DNA from: Gautieria morchelliformis
Taxonomy: Eukaryota; Basidiomycota; Agaricomycetes; Gomphales; Gomphaceae
DNA length: 64,000 nucleotides
NCBI GenBank assembly: GCA_015179125.1
Contig: WHVA01000098.1
Span: forward strand, 207,237-271,236
Reading direction: 5' to 3'
Below the pieces are notes generated by a model, which saw nothing but the letters and a program-made list of their open reading frames with translations, had not been told where the DNA came from and searched no databases. Of the stretch, positions 1-10,801 are shown piece after piece. The position numbers and the translations under genes are program-made. Each line of letters begins with the position of its first letter. Within the stretch, counting starts at the first letter, position 1.

Positions 1-818
1 GTTATCATCCCGAAGGTGACGGACAAACGGAACGTACTAATCAGACTCTTGAGTAGTATCTCCGCGTCTATTGCAACTACCAACACAGCAATTGGTCCAA
101 CCTTCTTCTGCTTGCGGAATTCGCTTACAACAATGCGCCTTCTGCTACCACCGGAATTTCGCCCTTCTACGCCAACAAAGGCTATCACCCAAATCTCGCC
201 ATACACCCTGAAGGCGACCTCGCCTCTGCAAGAGCCCGAGATTTCGTTGTGGAACTCAACGACCTTCACCAACACCTCCGAGAGAACATCTCCACTGCAC
301 AAAAGAGATACCAAACTTCCGCCGATCGGAAACGACTTCCGCAACCGGCATTCGAGATAGGCGACAAAGTCTTTGTCAAAGCTGAAAACTTCTGCACCAC
401 TCGCCCCTCAAAGAAGCTCTCTGAAAAATACCTTGGCCCTTACAAGATCATCGCTAAGGCCGGCAGTTGTTCTTTCACTCTCAGACTTCCTGACAATATG
501 CGTGCAGTACACCCGGTATTCCATGTCTCCATGCTTGAACCCACAGTTCCGAATACAATTCCGAATCGAGAACAACCTCCGCCTCCGCCAGTGATCATTG
601 ACGGAGAACCGGAATATGAGATCTCGGAAATTCTCAACTCCAAGCTTGACAGACGATACCGCTGCCAACTCCAGTACCTAGTCAAGTGGGCAGGCTACGA
701 AAACACCGACGAAGAGACCTCATGGATTTCTGCCACGGAACTAGACCACACCTCCGAACTCGTCTCTGATTTTCACAAATCTTATCCTGATAAGCCTGGC
801 CCCATTTCCGTGCCCTAG
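1..818 (+). pseudogene. Ty3 chromovirus Pol, C-terminal end (integrase tail plus chromodomain)
   Basis: The frame is open from the window edge in frame 3 and ends at a stop at 816-818. The first residues carry the GDGQTERTNQTLE motif that surrounds the third catalytic acid of Ty3 integrases, followed by the FAYNNA and GISPF motifs. Near the end lies a chromodomain (EYEISEIL...YLVKWAGYEN...TSWIS), which in chromoviruses targets integration to heterochromatin. An in-frame TAG at 54-56 falls where relatives have Gln (CAG), so this copy is inactive. The N-terminal part (gag, protease, RT, RNase H) lies outside the window. The antisense gene at 948-1825/10802-11179 and the 3' LTR near 11300 belong to the same outer element. 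Family assignment is secure; the exact lineage is inferred. Confidence 0.88.
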
Positions 819-947
819 TCAATTCCGACCTCATTTCCGCTACCCCATTGATTCTTACAGTTCTCAAGTCATTTGTCAAAATCCGATTAATCTTCTGTTA
901 CCCTATTTTCTGACACTTCAAGAAATTATCTACAAGTTCTTCGACAT

Positions 948-1825
948 CTAATCCTCCCTCATCGTTTCCCCTTCACCCACGTTCTCCACTTCCGGACCTT
1001 CTTCCGCATGGCCTATCTCCACGTTCATCAACTCAGTCTCCACCCTCATTTCCGCCCTTTGGCTCGGACCCGCTTCCGCCCCATTCTCCTGCTCCCGCAT
1101 TCGCAACCCCATTTGGTCCCGGAACAAATCGTTCCGCCACCGGAACTCCCGCTTCAGCTGTTCCAAAACCGTCGGCATGACGGTCATCTGATTTTGGAAC
1201 GACAGCACCTGATGTCGTTGGACTTCCGCCATTTCCAGCAGAATGTTCCAGATCCAGCGTTGTGTTTTCCAGATACCCCGCAGCGACTCAGCGATATTGA
1301 GCAAAGGCGACGCCATGGTGAAGCGGTTGAGTACCACTGTTTCCGACTGTCCGGTTACCGGAAAGCCTTCCATGGCCTTTTTCCCGCTCAGTCCCGGTTT
1401 CGACTTAGGGGTTTCAGACCCCTCGGTCTCGACCTTTCGCCTTTTCCGCTCCACCCTCGCGGAACACCCGTCTACAACGCACTGCCTCTTCTTGTCCCGG
1501 CACTGGTAACAGGCCGTTTCCCACGGATTCATGGACCATATGCAGTCCAGCCCTTTAGTCTCGCACGTGTTGCATGGGGCTTTCTCCTCCTCGCCGTCCC
1601 TTGTTTTCCGTTTCCGCGTCATGGGATTCTCCGGTCCCAGTTCCTGCAAATCCTGCATGCGGGCCAGCTTGTTCTTCCTGGCCTGCTGGAACTCGTCCGC
1701 CCCACGTTTTCATTCCGCAACAAGGTTTAGCACAGGGGCAACTTGTTTCCCCTTGCCCCCTGGAGGCGCCGTGCTTTCCGCCGTGCTTTCCAACTCGGCC
1801 TCGGATTCCGATTCAACGATCCTCT
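948..1825 (-). pseudogene. Antisense accessory gene of outer Ty3, exon 2 (Zn2Cys6-like)
   Basis: This is a minus-strand frame in the space between pol and the 3' LTR of the outer chromovirus. From position 1825 leftwards it encodes an acidic stretch rich in Glu/Ser, then a TGA (1710-1712, probably from CGA), then a 236-residue frame starting at 1658. It has the spacing C-x2-C-x6-C-x10-C-x2-C-x6-C (CNTC...CYQC), the layout of a fungal Zn2Cys6 binuclear cluster, followed by basic residues. The downstream part is helical and rich in Trp, Gln and Glu. Exon 1 lies at 10857-11179, on the other side of the inner Ty3 insertion, and the frames join if a 53-bp intron (10804-10856) is removed. Whether the protein binds DNA or has an element-specific role is unknown. 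Confidence 0.62.
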
Positions 1826-2104
1826 TGTCAGACAGCATAGCTGTCTAGTTGCGGATGATGCGTACACAAGCACCCACACACAGCCGCGAATCGTGGACAA
1901 TGTCCACTGTCCACATAGCTTACGCACATCACGTCCACTGTTCCTTAAGAACCACACTATTCTTAGATTTTCTTTGTTCTCACAGACTATAAGTAGTACA
2001 AGCCTCCACCGAATAGATCTATCTTTCGAGACCCCCTCTCACTCGCACAACTCGCTTCTAAGTCATACCCTTCGAGTACCACCAGGCCTGAACGAAGCCT
2101 TACA
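1826..2104 (+). repeat. 5' LTR of inner Ty3
   Basis: The LTR runs from TGTCAGACAG to CCTTACA and is matched by the copy at 10523-10801. It contains the short palindrome GACAGC..GCTGTC at its start and a TATA-like TATAAG at 1988-1993, which is the likely promoter of the element's transcript. Confidence 0.93.
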
Positions 2105-2349
2105 TACTGGTGTGCTCCACCGCGAGGAACTGCGCCTTTGACAACGAGGACCTTGCGACTATATCAGCTTATTGACACCTCTCAAGGCTCTCTAATGCAA
2201 CGAGCCACTCACCTAATCCTTGGACAACACCATCTACCTCTCACACCATTCCGCGCAGATCACAAATTCCTATTCCTTCGACGACGCCTGCACGTGCCAC
2301 TCGATCAGTACAGGTAACTACCCGAGCTCAGAGTAGGCAACTGACAACG
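2105..2349 (+). other. Inner Ty3 leader with primer-binding site region
   Basis: The stretch between the 5' LTR and the gag ATG should hold the tRNA primer-binding site directly after the LTR (sequence TACTGGTGTGCTCC). I cannot assign the tRNA. No other feature is visible. Confidence 0.4.
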
Positions 2350-2712
2350 ATGGCAGCTACCAACATCGGACGGGCTGCTATGCCAGCACCAGGGACATCG
2401 AAAGCCCCAAAAACCTTCAATGGAAAGGATTCTGAATTAGAAGACTTCTTAGATCACTTCGAAACCTTAGCAGAGGCGGCAAAACTCACCGACTCAGACC
2501 GTATTGCTCAGATAGGAAGGTATGCCACTAGGAAACAGCGCAACCTTTTCGAAGTCCTCGATGGGTACGACCCAGCCGACTGGAACGAGTTCAAGAAGTC
2601 CTTGGCCGACCTGTACCCTAACGCCTTCAAAGCACGCCACTATACTCACCAGTCCCTCGAAAGATTTACAGCTAACGCACTCCCCTCACTTCGTGCAGAC
2701 CCACCGGGTTAA
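2350..2712 (+). pseudogene. Inner Ty3 Gag, N-terminal part
   Basis: The 120-residue frame starts MAATNIGRAAMPAPG. It has the retrotransposon Gag-like core (KTFNGKDSELEDFLDHFE...WNEFKKSLADLYP) that forms the capsid of virus-like particles. It stops early at 2710-2712. The rest of the Gag core (DYYRAFLPIAQWL...) continues in another frame from about 2709, so one base has probably been lost near 2700-2709. A programmed frameshift is unlikely because the break lies inside the conserved capsid region. Confidence 0.72.
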
Positions 2713-5173
2713 ATGATTATTACCGTGCATTCTTACCTATTGCACAGTGGCTCGTCACTCAAAACAAAATTTCAACGGAGGACTGGGACCGACAGTTCTG
2801 GTTCGGTTTCCACCCCCGAACGAGGACTACTTTAAAACATCAGTTGCGGATCTCGAAGCCGAATCATGACATTTCCATACCTTATGACTACAAGGATGTC
2901 CTCAAGGCTGCCAAATACATCTTCTATAACCAGGCTTTCGACCTGGATCCACAGCCGCAAGTTGGACGAGGGCGCCGGTACTGGGTGGACGAGATGGAGG
3001 ATGAAGAGAGGGAGGAGGACAAAGGGATGGAGACGGAGGAGGAGGAGCTGCAGAGGGTCAAGAGAGTGCGGTTTGGAAAGGGGGGAACGGACACGAAGGC
3101 AAAGGGGAAGGAATCAGCGGAATCTCTGGACGACCTAATCAAGAAGCTTACCTTGCTGCAAGTTCACGATGCCAACTATGCTGTGAATTACACGAAGCTA
3201 GTGCTCTACTACCCGACTGTGGCAGACCGTCTGGCAGCGCCTACAACATTCCAAACAGGCAAGACAGGGCCGTACGCACCTCCTGGCCCAGCAAGGCCAT
3301 CATACAACTTACAAACTAATGGTCCTTGGCCGTGTGCCTTTTGTAAACGACTCGGCTGCGCTACAAGGAGATGTGACGTGGCCGCAAAGTATATCAGAGA
3401 AGGAAAAATCGTTCAAAGGGGGGACTGGTACCATTGGCCGGACAACTCACGAATTATGACGCATGAGAAGGGCATCAAATTCGTAGTAGACACAGAGTTG
3501 GAGCGCTGTCGAATCCCATCAGCATCCATTCAGGAAGTCCTGGCCCAGCCTGCCATGTTTGTTGGTGCCGATGCCACATCATGGGTAAAGGACGGGATGG
3601 AGAGTTTTGTGGTGGATATAGAAGAGGAAGGAAGTGGGGCGGGGGAAGAGAGAGTGAGAGAAGAGCGACCAGTACTGTTGGCACCAGCCAGTGCGCAGGG
3701 AGCAGGAGGTTACCGGGCTGCAGATTCTGCAACACAATACAAATTCCGTTCCAAAATGGAGGAATCCTGCTCACCGGAAGACATCTTTAATGCAGTACTT
3801 GACACTCCAGTCACGCTACCCCTTCGACACATCGCCGCGAGCTGCCCAGACGTGAGGTGGCGGATGGTTGACAACTTTAAGACAAGTAAGGTTTCGACCC
3901 CTGCCTTGTTCACGGAGCACGCAGATGTCCTACAGGTGGGAGACGACATCGCCATACCGTATCATTGTCCACCGAGGGAGCTGGACATTCTGCTACAGGG
4001 GGTACACCAAGTCATAGGGGTGTTTGATACGGCCTCGTCGCTGGTCAACATACGGCATGGGCTGGTAAAGAAACTGGGACTCGCCGTCAATCCAGATGTG
4101 CAAGTCAACATGACGATGGTGAACGGTGGGGGGGACTCAACAACAGGGGTGGTGGAAAACCTGCAAATTACGATAAGTTCGATCACGATCCCTGTCCACG
4201 CACATGTAGTCGATGACAACGCACCGTACGATGTGCTGCTGGGCCGGCCGTTCCAGGTTATTGGAAAGATCGACACTACAAACGCAGGCGAGACACTCAG
4301 TATACATGACCCTCGACACACTCACCATAAGATCCACGTACCTAGGCGACCCCACGTAATGCCGTGCCGCCACAGCAGTCACTACCTAGGTCTTGCAAGG
4401 TTGTCAAAGCTCCCCACGATCAGCAGGCTGACGTCGCCGGTTCCTGCCCTTCGAGCTAATGTGTCTGCAGGAATGTGCTACTGGCTGCAGGAGGTATATG
4501 GCATACCAGCGCCTGCGGATGTTTTTGTCGTGTGCAGGTACAAGCCCGTCGAAAGACGAGTCCGACCTGTTGCAACAACCCTACCAGAGGAGTGTCATGT
4601 CAAACGAAAGTTTCCAGAAGACCCGTTGAGATCACTTACACTTTTGCCAACGAAGCCGGCGGGGAGGTTGGAGTTTGGAACGAGGTTGACGAAGGAGAGA
4701 TGGGAGGCGTTGAAGGTAGGAGAGGATGGTTTCCTGTGGGAGGAGGAAGTGAGGTTAGCTTTTGCAGCGTTAAAGAACAACGAGGAGGGGTTAGCATGGA
4801 CAGAAGCGGAGAAGGGACGGTTCAGGGACGACTACTTCGAGCCGGTAGAGATCCCGACGATTGAACATGAACCTTGGGCCGAGCGTAACTATCCTATTCC
4901 ACCCGGTCTTTTTGAACAGGTTGTGTCCATCGTCAAGGACAAGATTGCCTCGGGAGTTTTTGAACCTTCATTGTCTTCCTACCGATCGAAGTGGTTCTGT
5001 GTCGTGAAAAAGAATGGTGCCCTGCGGATTGTTCATGACCTCCAGCCTTTGAATGCTGTAACAATCAAAGATGCCAGCCTTCCACCTGCAGTAGAACAGT
5101 ATGCAGAACGGTGTGGGGGGCGTAGTATTTACTCACTAGGCGACATCTTCGTGGGGTATGATCACAGGCCTTT
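2709..5173 (+). pseudogene. Inner Ty3 Gag-protease-RT (first part)
   Basis: This long frame continues Gag after the frameshift. It carries an acidic/basic linker (about 2985-3130), then a Cys-rich knuckle-like motif (CAFCKRLGCATRRC, near 3335) in place of the usual CCHC knuckle. Next comes a retropepsin-like domain with IGVFDTASSLVNI near 4020 and LLGRPF near 4240. The catalytic triplet reads D-T-A rather than D-S/T-G, which may reflect decay. RT begins near 4880 (YPIPPGLFEQVV, KWFCVVKKNGALRIVHDLQPLN) and is cut at 5173 by the solo LTR. The host frame reads straight across the insertion once one CCTTT copy is removed (HRPLDKHSRDL). Confidence 0.85.
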
Positions 5174-6704
5174 TGTCAAGATTGGATTTTGGGCGTTAAT
5201 ATCGCATGTTAGTGGTGAATGCCCGAATAGTGTGTGCGATCTAGCGAATCGCCCAGCGAACAGAACCAAAGAGGTAAGGGTTAAGAAGTCAGAGGGTTAC
5301 TCGAAAGGAATTCGCCCTGATCTACAATCATAGCGAAATAGCCCATGGCACTTGACGATGTAACGTGCAAGGTGTCACGGAAAGGTTGTCTAAGTAGCGA
5401 CAATCCTTTCACCGGCGAAGGCACTCCTTCGGAGCCCTTCGCTGACAGCACAGAAAATAACTCGAAGGCTAAGGTAACAAAGATGAAGTATGAGAACTCA
5501 CCAGTGATGCCTAAGTCCTCTTCTGGTCGAAGATAGAAATCTACAGGAGAAGGCTCAAGACGATGATCACAGCGAGGTCAAGTTTGCACAAGATGGACGT
5601 ATGATAATTAAACTGGAGAATATACATGCAAATGTAGACTACTTATACCGAATGCTCATATGGTGCTAGCGAATAGGAAAGAGGCCGTCTGGAGTCAGGG
5701 TTGGATAGGGGTGCGTGGTCAGGATACATAATAGATGGAATAGACATCCAATAGAATGGAAGAGGGGTGCGAACATGAAACGACGGAGAGGGAAGAAGGT
5801 GAAGGCCCCTATGTACGAAAACACGCCTTGGGACCTGCATATACACCACCCTGCACGGACTCTTCATCTGCTGGGTTGGTCCCACATGACCTACGGGTAG
5901 GATGCCCTGCGAATGCATTCTGGACATAGGAACACCCAAAGGGGGTTGAGTTGAGAAGATGATGGGACCAGTGATGAACCATCAACCCGGGTAAAGGATG
6001 TCGATTGTGTTTTGATGGCGTGCCTGCTGGCGAATGATGCGAGTAGCGAATGGTCATATGGCGAATGTGGCGAATAGCGAATGGAGCGAGGAGTGAATGG
6101 AGCGAAGACACGTGAACATGGAAGAGTGGTGAAAGGGACAACAGGGATAGCTGGGTACAAGAAATAAATGAGTCATGACAGCCTGCACCTCCTTGCAATT
6201 CATGATAGGACCAGTGATGAACCATCAATCCAGGTAAAGGATGTCGATTGTGTTTGATGGAATGGCTACTGGCGAATGATGTGAGTAGCGAATGGTCATA
6301 TGGCAAATGTGGCGAATAGCGAGTGGAGCGAGGAGCGAATGGTGCGAAGACGAGCGAACATGGAAGAGTGGTGAAGGGAAAACAGGGATAGCTGGATACA
6401 AGAAATGGATGGGTCATGACAACTGTGTAGTGAAAACTTCAGCGAAGCTAATTCGTCCTGCGCTGCAGTGGTGCGAGTCCCATTGAGTCCAACCTGCATG
6501 GAGGCTGCAACTGACACTATCCGAATGCATCCTGAGCATGTGGGTCTGGCGTGCTGGCAGGAATGATGCGAATAGCGAATGCGAAAGCAGTATGGCGATG
6601 AATATTTTGGCAAGATATTTGCTGGTTCAGGAAGTCGTTCGCTGGTTCGGGAAGTCATTCACCTTGTGCTGAGGGATGATTCGCAGAATAAACGAATCAT
6701 GACA
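5174..6704 (-). repeat. Solo LTR (LTR-A family) with amplified 5' end
   Basis: The unit has ends TGTCAAGATTGG...CATGACA and a perfect CCTTT duplication (5169-5173 and 6705-6709) inside the RT domain of the inner Ty3. It contains no pol and matches LTR-A copies at 13193, 18579 and 31913. Those are about 1.0 kb whereas this one is 1531 bp. The extra length is repeated U3-side sequence: the CATGACA end motif recurs near 6180, 6420 and 6704. True orientation is minus, judged from the LTR-A element at 13193-32942. Confidence 0.85.
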
Positions 6705-7630
6705 CCTTTGGACAAGCACTCGCGAGACCTGACGATGTTCCAAACACCTCTTGGGCCTCACCGTCTCACAGCTCTACCCATGGGTTGGACTAACTCGGTA
6801 CCTATCTTCCATGGTGATATCTGCTTTATACTTCAGGATGAAACTGATTGCGCACCACCTTTCATGGACGATGTCCCCATACTAGGGCCCCAAACTCACT
6901 ATGAGAAAGCAGATGGCATGTACGAAACCATTCCGGACAATCCTGGCATTCGGAGATTTGTGTGGGAGCATTTTGAAGATGTAAATCGAGTGTTGCATCG
7001 CTTTAAACACGCTGGCGCAACCATATCAGGGAAAAAGTTGTTTCTAGGGGTTCCAGAGCTTACCGTGGTGGGACATCGATGTACCTTCCAGGGCCAAATC
7101 CCAGACACGGAAAAGATCGATAAGATTGTCAACTGGCCAGCTTGTCAGAACGCCTCCGAAGTTCGTGGTTTTCTGGGAACCTGTGGGGTCGTCAGGATAT
7201 TTATCCCTGGCTTCGCAGAGCTGGCTTTACCTTTGGTTAGGCTAACGATGAAGCAGGTGGAGTTTGTGTGGGGGGAGAGGGAGGAGGGTGCGATGGCAAA
7301 GCTAAAGGAGGGGGTGGTGTCGGCGGAGGCTTTATCAGCGATCAACTACACAGCGGCAGGACAAGATATTACCCAGCGTTGTGTTATTCTCGCAGTAGAC
7401 TCATCCGTCCTCGTGGTCGGATGGATCCTATTGCAATTGGACGGGGAGGGACAGCACCGCCCTTCGAGGTACGGTTCAATAGCATGGAATGCGCGAGAAT
7501 CGAGGTACTCACAGGCAAAGCTGGAGTTGTACGGGCTTTTCTGGGCCCTATGGGCAAATCGGCACCATCTTGTTGGTTTACCGACCTTTGACGTTGAGGT
7601 GGACGCTAAGTACATTCGGGGAATGCTAAA
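6705..7630 (+). pseudogene. Inner Ty3 RT (second part) and RNase H
   Basis: The frame resumes after the solo LTR with SRDLTMFQTPLGPHRLTALPMGWTNSV and the RT catalytic motif FMDDV (near 6865). The RT connection follows with GKKLFLGVPELTVVGH and EVRGFLGTCG. RNase H follows with VDSSVLVVGW, the Glu-containing RYSQAKLELYGL and VEVDAKYIRGML. It is interrupted at 7630 by the SINE and resumes at 8064 (MLNNPDIQ). The catalytic Asp pair is intact, so this copy was probably competent before the insertions. Confidence 0.88.
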
Positions 7631-8063
7631 ATTTTTTTTTTTTTTTTTTTTTTTTTGAATTCCGTTTATTATACTGCCCCCTTGGGGCCGTGCCCTATAT
7701 AGGCAGTCTCTACCCGGAACATGGAATAGAGTAATCAAAGTGTTTTACATGCTAGGGTATCGTAGTTACCAAAGTAAGCCAGAGATATGCTGGCACCAAC
7801 ATAGGATACTTCCTGTTTGTTTTACAATGCCTAATCACCTTAGATACATAACAGTACCGGTCAGTTTCAGTAGGTCTTATATGCCGTATGGAAGTCCAGG
7901 AGCCTCGTAATCCTAACATTTGTCAACACCTATCAGTGGGGCGAAACATTGTAGTAATTACTGCTACAAATGTGGAGGGGGGGGATTCGAACCAGCTCCC
8001 TTCGCGTTATCCCAAACGGGTGCTTGGTGTGGGTTAGTTCCACCTGTGCTAACCCGCCCCCTT
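7631..8063 (-). mobile_element. tRNA-derived SINE
   Basis: A 433-bp insertion is flanked by an 11-bp duplication GGAATGCTAAA (7620-7630 and 8064-8074). On the minus strand it starts with a tRNA-like head. An A box TAGCACAGGTGG lies at 8040-8051 and a B box GGTTCGAATCC at 7983-7993, 46 bp apart. It ends in a 25-nt poly(A), seen as poly(T) at 7632-7656. These are the features of an RNA polymerase III-transcribed SINE copied by target-primed reverse transcription. The host RNase H frame reads across the empty site (RGMLNNPDIQPN). No reverse transcriptase source (LINE) is present in the window. Confidence 0.87.
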
Positions 8064-9230
8064 GGAATGCTAAATAATCCTGACATTCAGCCAAATGCTG
8101 CCATGAGAGTTGGATCCTCGGAATTTTGCTCTTCGATTTTAAGCTAGTACACGTACCGGTGAAGAACCACAAAGGACCTGACGGGCTGGCCAGACGAAGG
8201 AAGGCGAAGGGGGATACGGAGGAGAGGGAGGGCCAGGCGGAGGCGTGGATCGACGACATGTTGGACATGGGGGTTTGGGTGAATTCCTGGTGGAGACGGG
8301 GTATTCAGAATTGTGAGGGAAGGACAGCGATGGGAAGGGAATGCGGGGAAAGGGACGAAATGGAAGAGAGAAGGAAGGGCATGACAGGGGAGAACAGGGG
8401 AATAAAGGGAGAGGTTGAACAGCTTGGGGAAAGGCAGGGTGAGAACGGCAAGGGAAGGCAGGTTGAGGGAAAGGAGTGGGCTGGATGGGCAGGATAGGGG
8501 AGGAAGGGACGGGACAGGATAAGGACGGAAAAATGGGGGACTGGCAGGATGAAGACGGCAAGGGTAGGCTGGTTGAGGGAGAGGAACAAGATTCTGAGAT
8601 GATGATGAGGAATGACGAAAGCGAACGGGGAAGGGAGGGCACAAAGGGAGAGGATGGGAGAGAAAAGGGAAAAAATGGGGATGAAACGAAAGACAACGGG
8701 AAGGCACGAGGAGGGGAGAACGTGACAGGAGAGGTTGGGAGAGGAAAAAGGGAGGTCAGGACGAGCAGGGGAGGAAAGTATATGGGAGATGAGGGTGAGG
8801 AAGCGAGGGACAGGACCTGGAGGGCAGGGAGAAGGCAGGAAGAGAACAGAGAGAGAGAAAGGGGGGACGAGGCGAGGGGACGAGGAAGTGGGGCGGGGAA
8901 AGCAGGAGAGGAGGACGGACATGAAGGGGGAACAAAAGGGGAAAAGGAGAGAGCGGAGGGGGAGAAATACAAGGATGGGAACAGGGAGGGGGCGGAGAAA
9001 GGAGAAGAGAGAGAGGACGCACGAGCAGGGGGAAAGGGAGTGGGACGGTGCTCAGTGCCAGGTGCAGTGTGGTTTCCGGTCTTCTCGCTGCCACAAGCTA
9101 CCATGGCCGAGGTGCAGATTCCACGATCGGTAAAGGACGAGGGGATGGACGAGGGGTTGGGGTGGGTATGAGAGTTTTTGGAGACGGCGCGGAAGCCAGC
9201 CGCGATGGAGGAAAAGCGTTTGCGGCGATT
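8064..9230 (+). pseudogene. Inner Ty3 RNase H tail and RH-IN linker
   Basis: This continues RNase H (NNPDIQPNAAM) up to a one-base frameshift near 8105. It then reads LLFDFKLVHVPVKNHKGPDGLARRRK, the conserved end of Ty3 RNase H. The following linker is encoded by strongly purine-biased DNA up to about 9040, so the protein is almost only Glu, Gly, Arg and Lys. Its original frame cannot be fixed with certainty. Confidence 0.7.
8289..9040 (+). repeat. 750-bp purine-rich (GA) tract
   Basis: The plus strand is overwhelmingly A and G, with repeated blocks such as GGAGAGG, GGGAAGG and AACGGGAAGG. The Ser/Pro-rich minus-strand frame it produces (8139-9236) is a composition artefact. Confidence 0.75.
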
Positions 9231-10488
9231 TCTCAACTACGCGCGGCAGTTCTTCATGAAGGATGGATGACTGTGGAAGAGGCAAGAGTCGGGGTATCAC
9301 CAGGTGGTGATTGAAAGGGGAGGACGGCTTACCATAATCAAACAGGCGCACAACGAGCTAGGCCACAAGGGGCTGTATTCGACACGGCGCATGCTTCTGG
9401 ACCGGTTTTGGTGGCCCGGGCTGGAACGCGACGTCGCTTGGTTCATCAAAACTTGTCACGAATGTCTGATCCGGAACACAGCGCACCTTTTCATTCCGCC
9501 GACTCCTTCCATTCCCACGCCATTGTTCCGCAAAGCGTATTTCGACACAGCGCTGTTCCCGGTTGCGCAGGGATTCCGCTATCTGGTCCAAGCACGCTGC
9601 AGCCTCACGAACTACCCGGAGTGGATGAAGTTGAAGAAAGAGACGGGGGTGGCTGTGGGGAGGTTCATTTTCGAGAATTTGTTGTGCAGGTGGGGAGGGG
9701 TGGAAACTATCGTCACAGACAACGGGGCCCCTATCGTCGCCGGTCTCGGATGGCTCAGCAAAACATACCATATCAATCATATACGGATCTCACCTTATAA
9801 TAAGCAAGTCAACGGCATTGTCGAACGCAGCCATCGAACGATCCGGGAGTCCATCATCAAGGCGTGCGAGGGGGACCCAACGTGCTGGCCAACAGTTGCG
9901 CCATTTGCATTCTGGGCAGACCGCGTCACTGTAAGGAAAGCGACGGGTTATTCACCGTTCTACATGGTCCATGGGGTAGAGGCAGTCTTACCTTTCTATC
10001 TGGCGTAGGCAACGTTCCTTGTGCCCAAACCTGAGAAGCCGCTTACGGACGCGGAGTTGATTGCGGTTCGCGCACGACAGCTCGAGAAACGTGATGACGA
10101 CCTGGCGGCCATTCATGCCCGTGTTCTGAAGGCACGTTACTCATCGATTGAACAATTCGAGAGGGACCACGCACATACCATACACAACTACAACCTTGCT
10201 CCCGGTGCCCTCGTGCTCGTCCGAAACATGCGTATTGAGAACGACCTCTCTCGCAAGTCGAAGCCGCGCTATCTGGGGCCGATGATCGTACTCAGAAGAA
10301 CTCGCAATGGGGCCTACATCCTTGCGGAACTCACCGGGGCCGTTGCAAAACTCCCGTATGCGGCGTTTCGCCTCATACCCTATTATCCGCGCTCGCGCAC
10401 CTGCATCGATGTGACGGCAGTTGTTGATCCCATGGGGGTTCCTGTTGATGAGGATGTGGAGGCGGTCGCGGATGGGGAGGAGGAGTAG
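9231..10488 (+). pseudogene. Inner Ty3 integrase
   Basis: The zinc-binding H2C2 region (HNELGHKG...TCHECLIRN) is at about 9350-9470. The catalytic core has FDTALFP, VTDNGAP (near 9715) and VNGIVERSHRTIRE (near 9810), i.e. the D-D-E triad. A TAG at 10006-10008 interrupts the frame just after AVLPFYLA; the next codons (ATFLVPKPEKPL) continue it, so the stop replaces one codon, probably GAG. The C-terminal part (GALVLVRNMRIE...KPRYLGPMIV) is the usual GPY/F-type region. No chromodomain is visible. Confidence 0.88.
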
Positions 10489-10505
10489 AGAGTAAGCGGT
10501 TCTTT

Positions 10506-10522
10506 TGAGGGGTGGGAGGAGA
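10506..10522 (+). promoter_or_regulatory. Polypurine tract of inner Ty3
   Basis: The purine-rich run GAGGGGTGGGAGGAGA directly precedes the 3' LTR. It is the expected plus-strand primer for reverse transcription. Confidence 0.75.
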
Positions 10523-10801
10523 TGTAAGACAGCGTAGCTGTCTAGTTGCGGGTGATGCGTACACAAGCACCCACACACAGCCGCGAATCGTGGACAATGT
10601 CCACTGTCCACATAGCTTACGCACATCACGTCCACCGTTCCTTAAGAACCACACTATTCTTAGATTTTCTTTGTTCTCACAGACTATAAGTAGTACAAGC
10701 CTCCACCGAATAGATCTATCTTTCGAGACCCCCTCTCACTCGCACAACTCGCTTCTAAGTCATACCCTTCGAGTACCACCAGGCCTGAACGAAGCCTTAC
10801 A
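10523..10801 (+). repeat. 3' LTR of inner Ty3
   Basis: This 279-bp copy matches 1826-2104 with four visible substitutions. It is followed by the second CTCT target copy at 10802-10805. Confidence 0.93.

Larger units (their letters stand above)
1826..10801 (+). mobile_element. Inner Ty3/Gypsy LTR retrotransposon, nested
   Basis: The element has two 279-bp LTRs (1826-2104 and 10523-10801) that start TG and end CA, differ at only four positions by eye, and are flanked by the 4-bp duplication CTCT (1822-1825 and 10802-10805). The order is LTR, gag, protease, RT, RNase H, integrase, polypurine tract, LTR, typical of Ty3. It inserted into the antisense gene of an older Ty3. It later received a solo LTR in RT (5174-6704) and a SINE in RNase H (7631-8063). 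It also has a gag frameshift, a frameshift near 8105 and a TAG at 10006. The similar LTRs suggest a fairly recent insertion. Confidence 0.93.

Noticed and set aside
7983..8051. A tRNA gene
   Set aside because: A and B boxes are present, but the sequence does not fold into a normal cloverleaf by eye and it has a poly(A) tail and target duplications, so it is a SINE.
8139..9236. 365-residue Ser/Pro-rich minus-strand frame
   Set aside because: It is the pyrimidine strand of the purine-rich linker of Ty3 pol; no motif or start context supports it.
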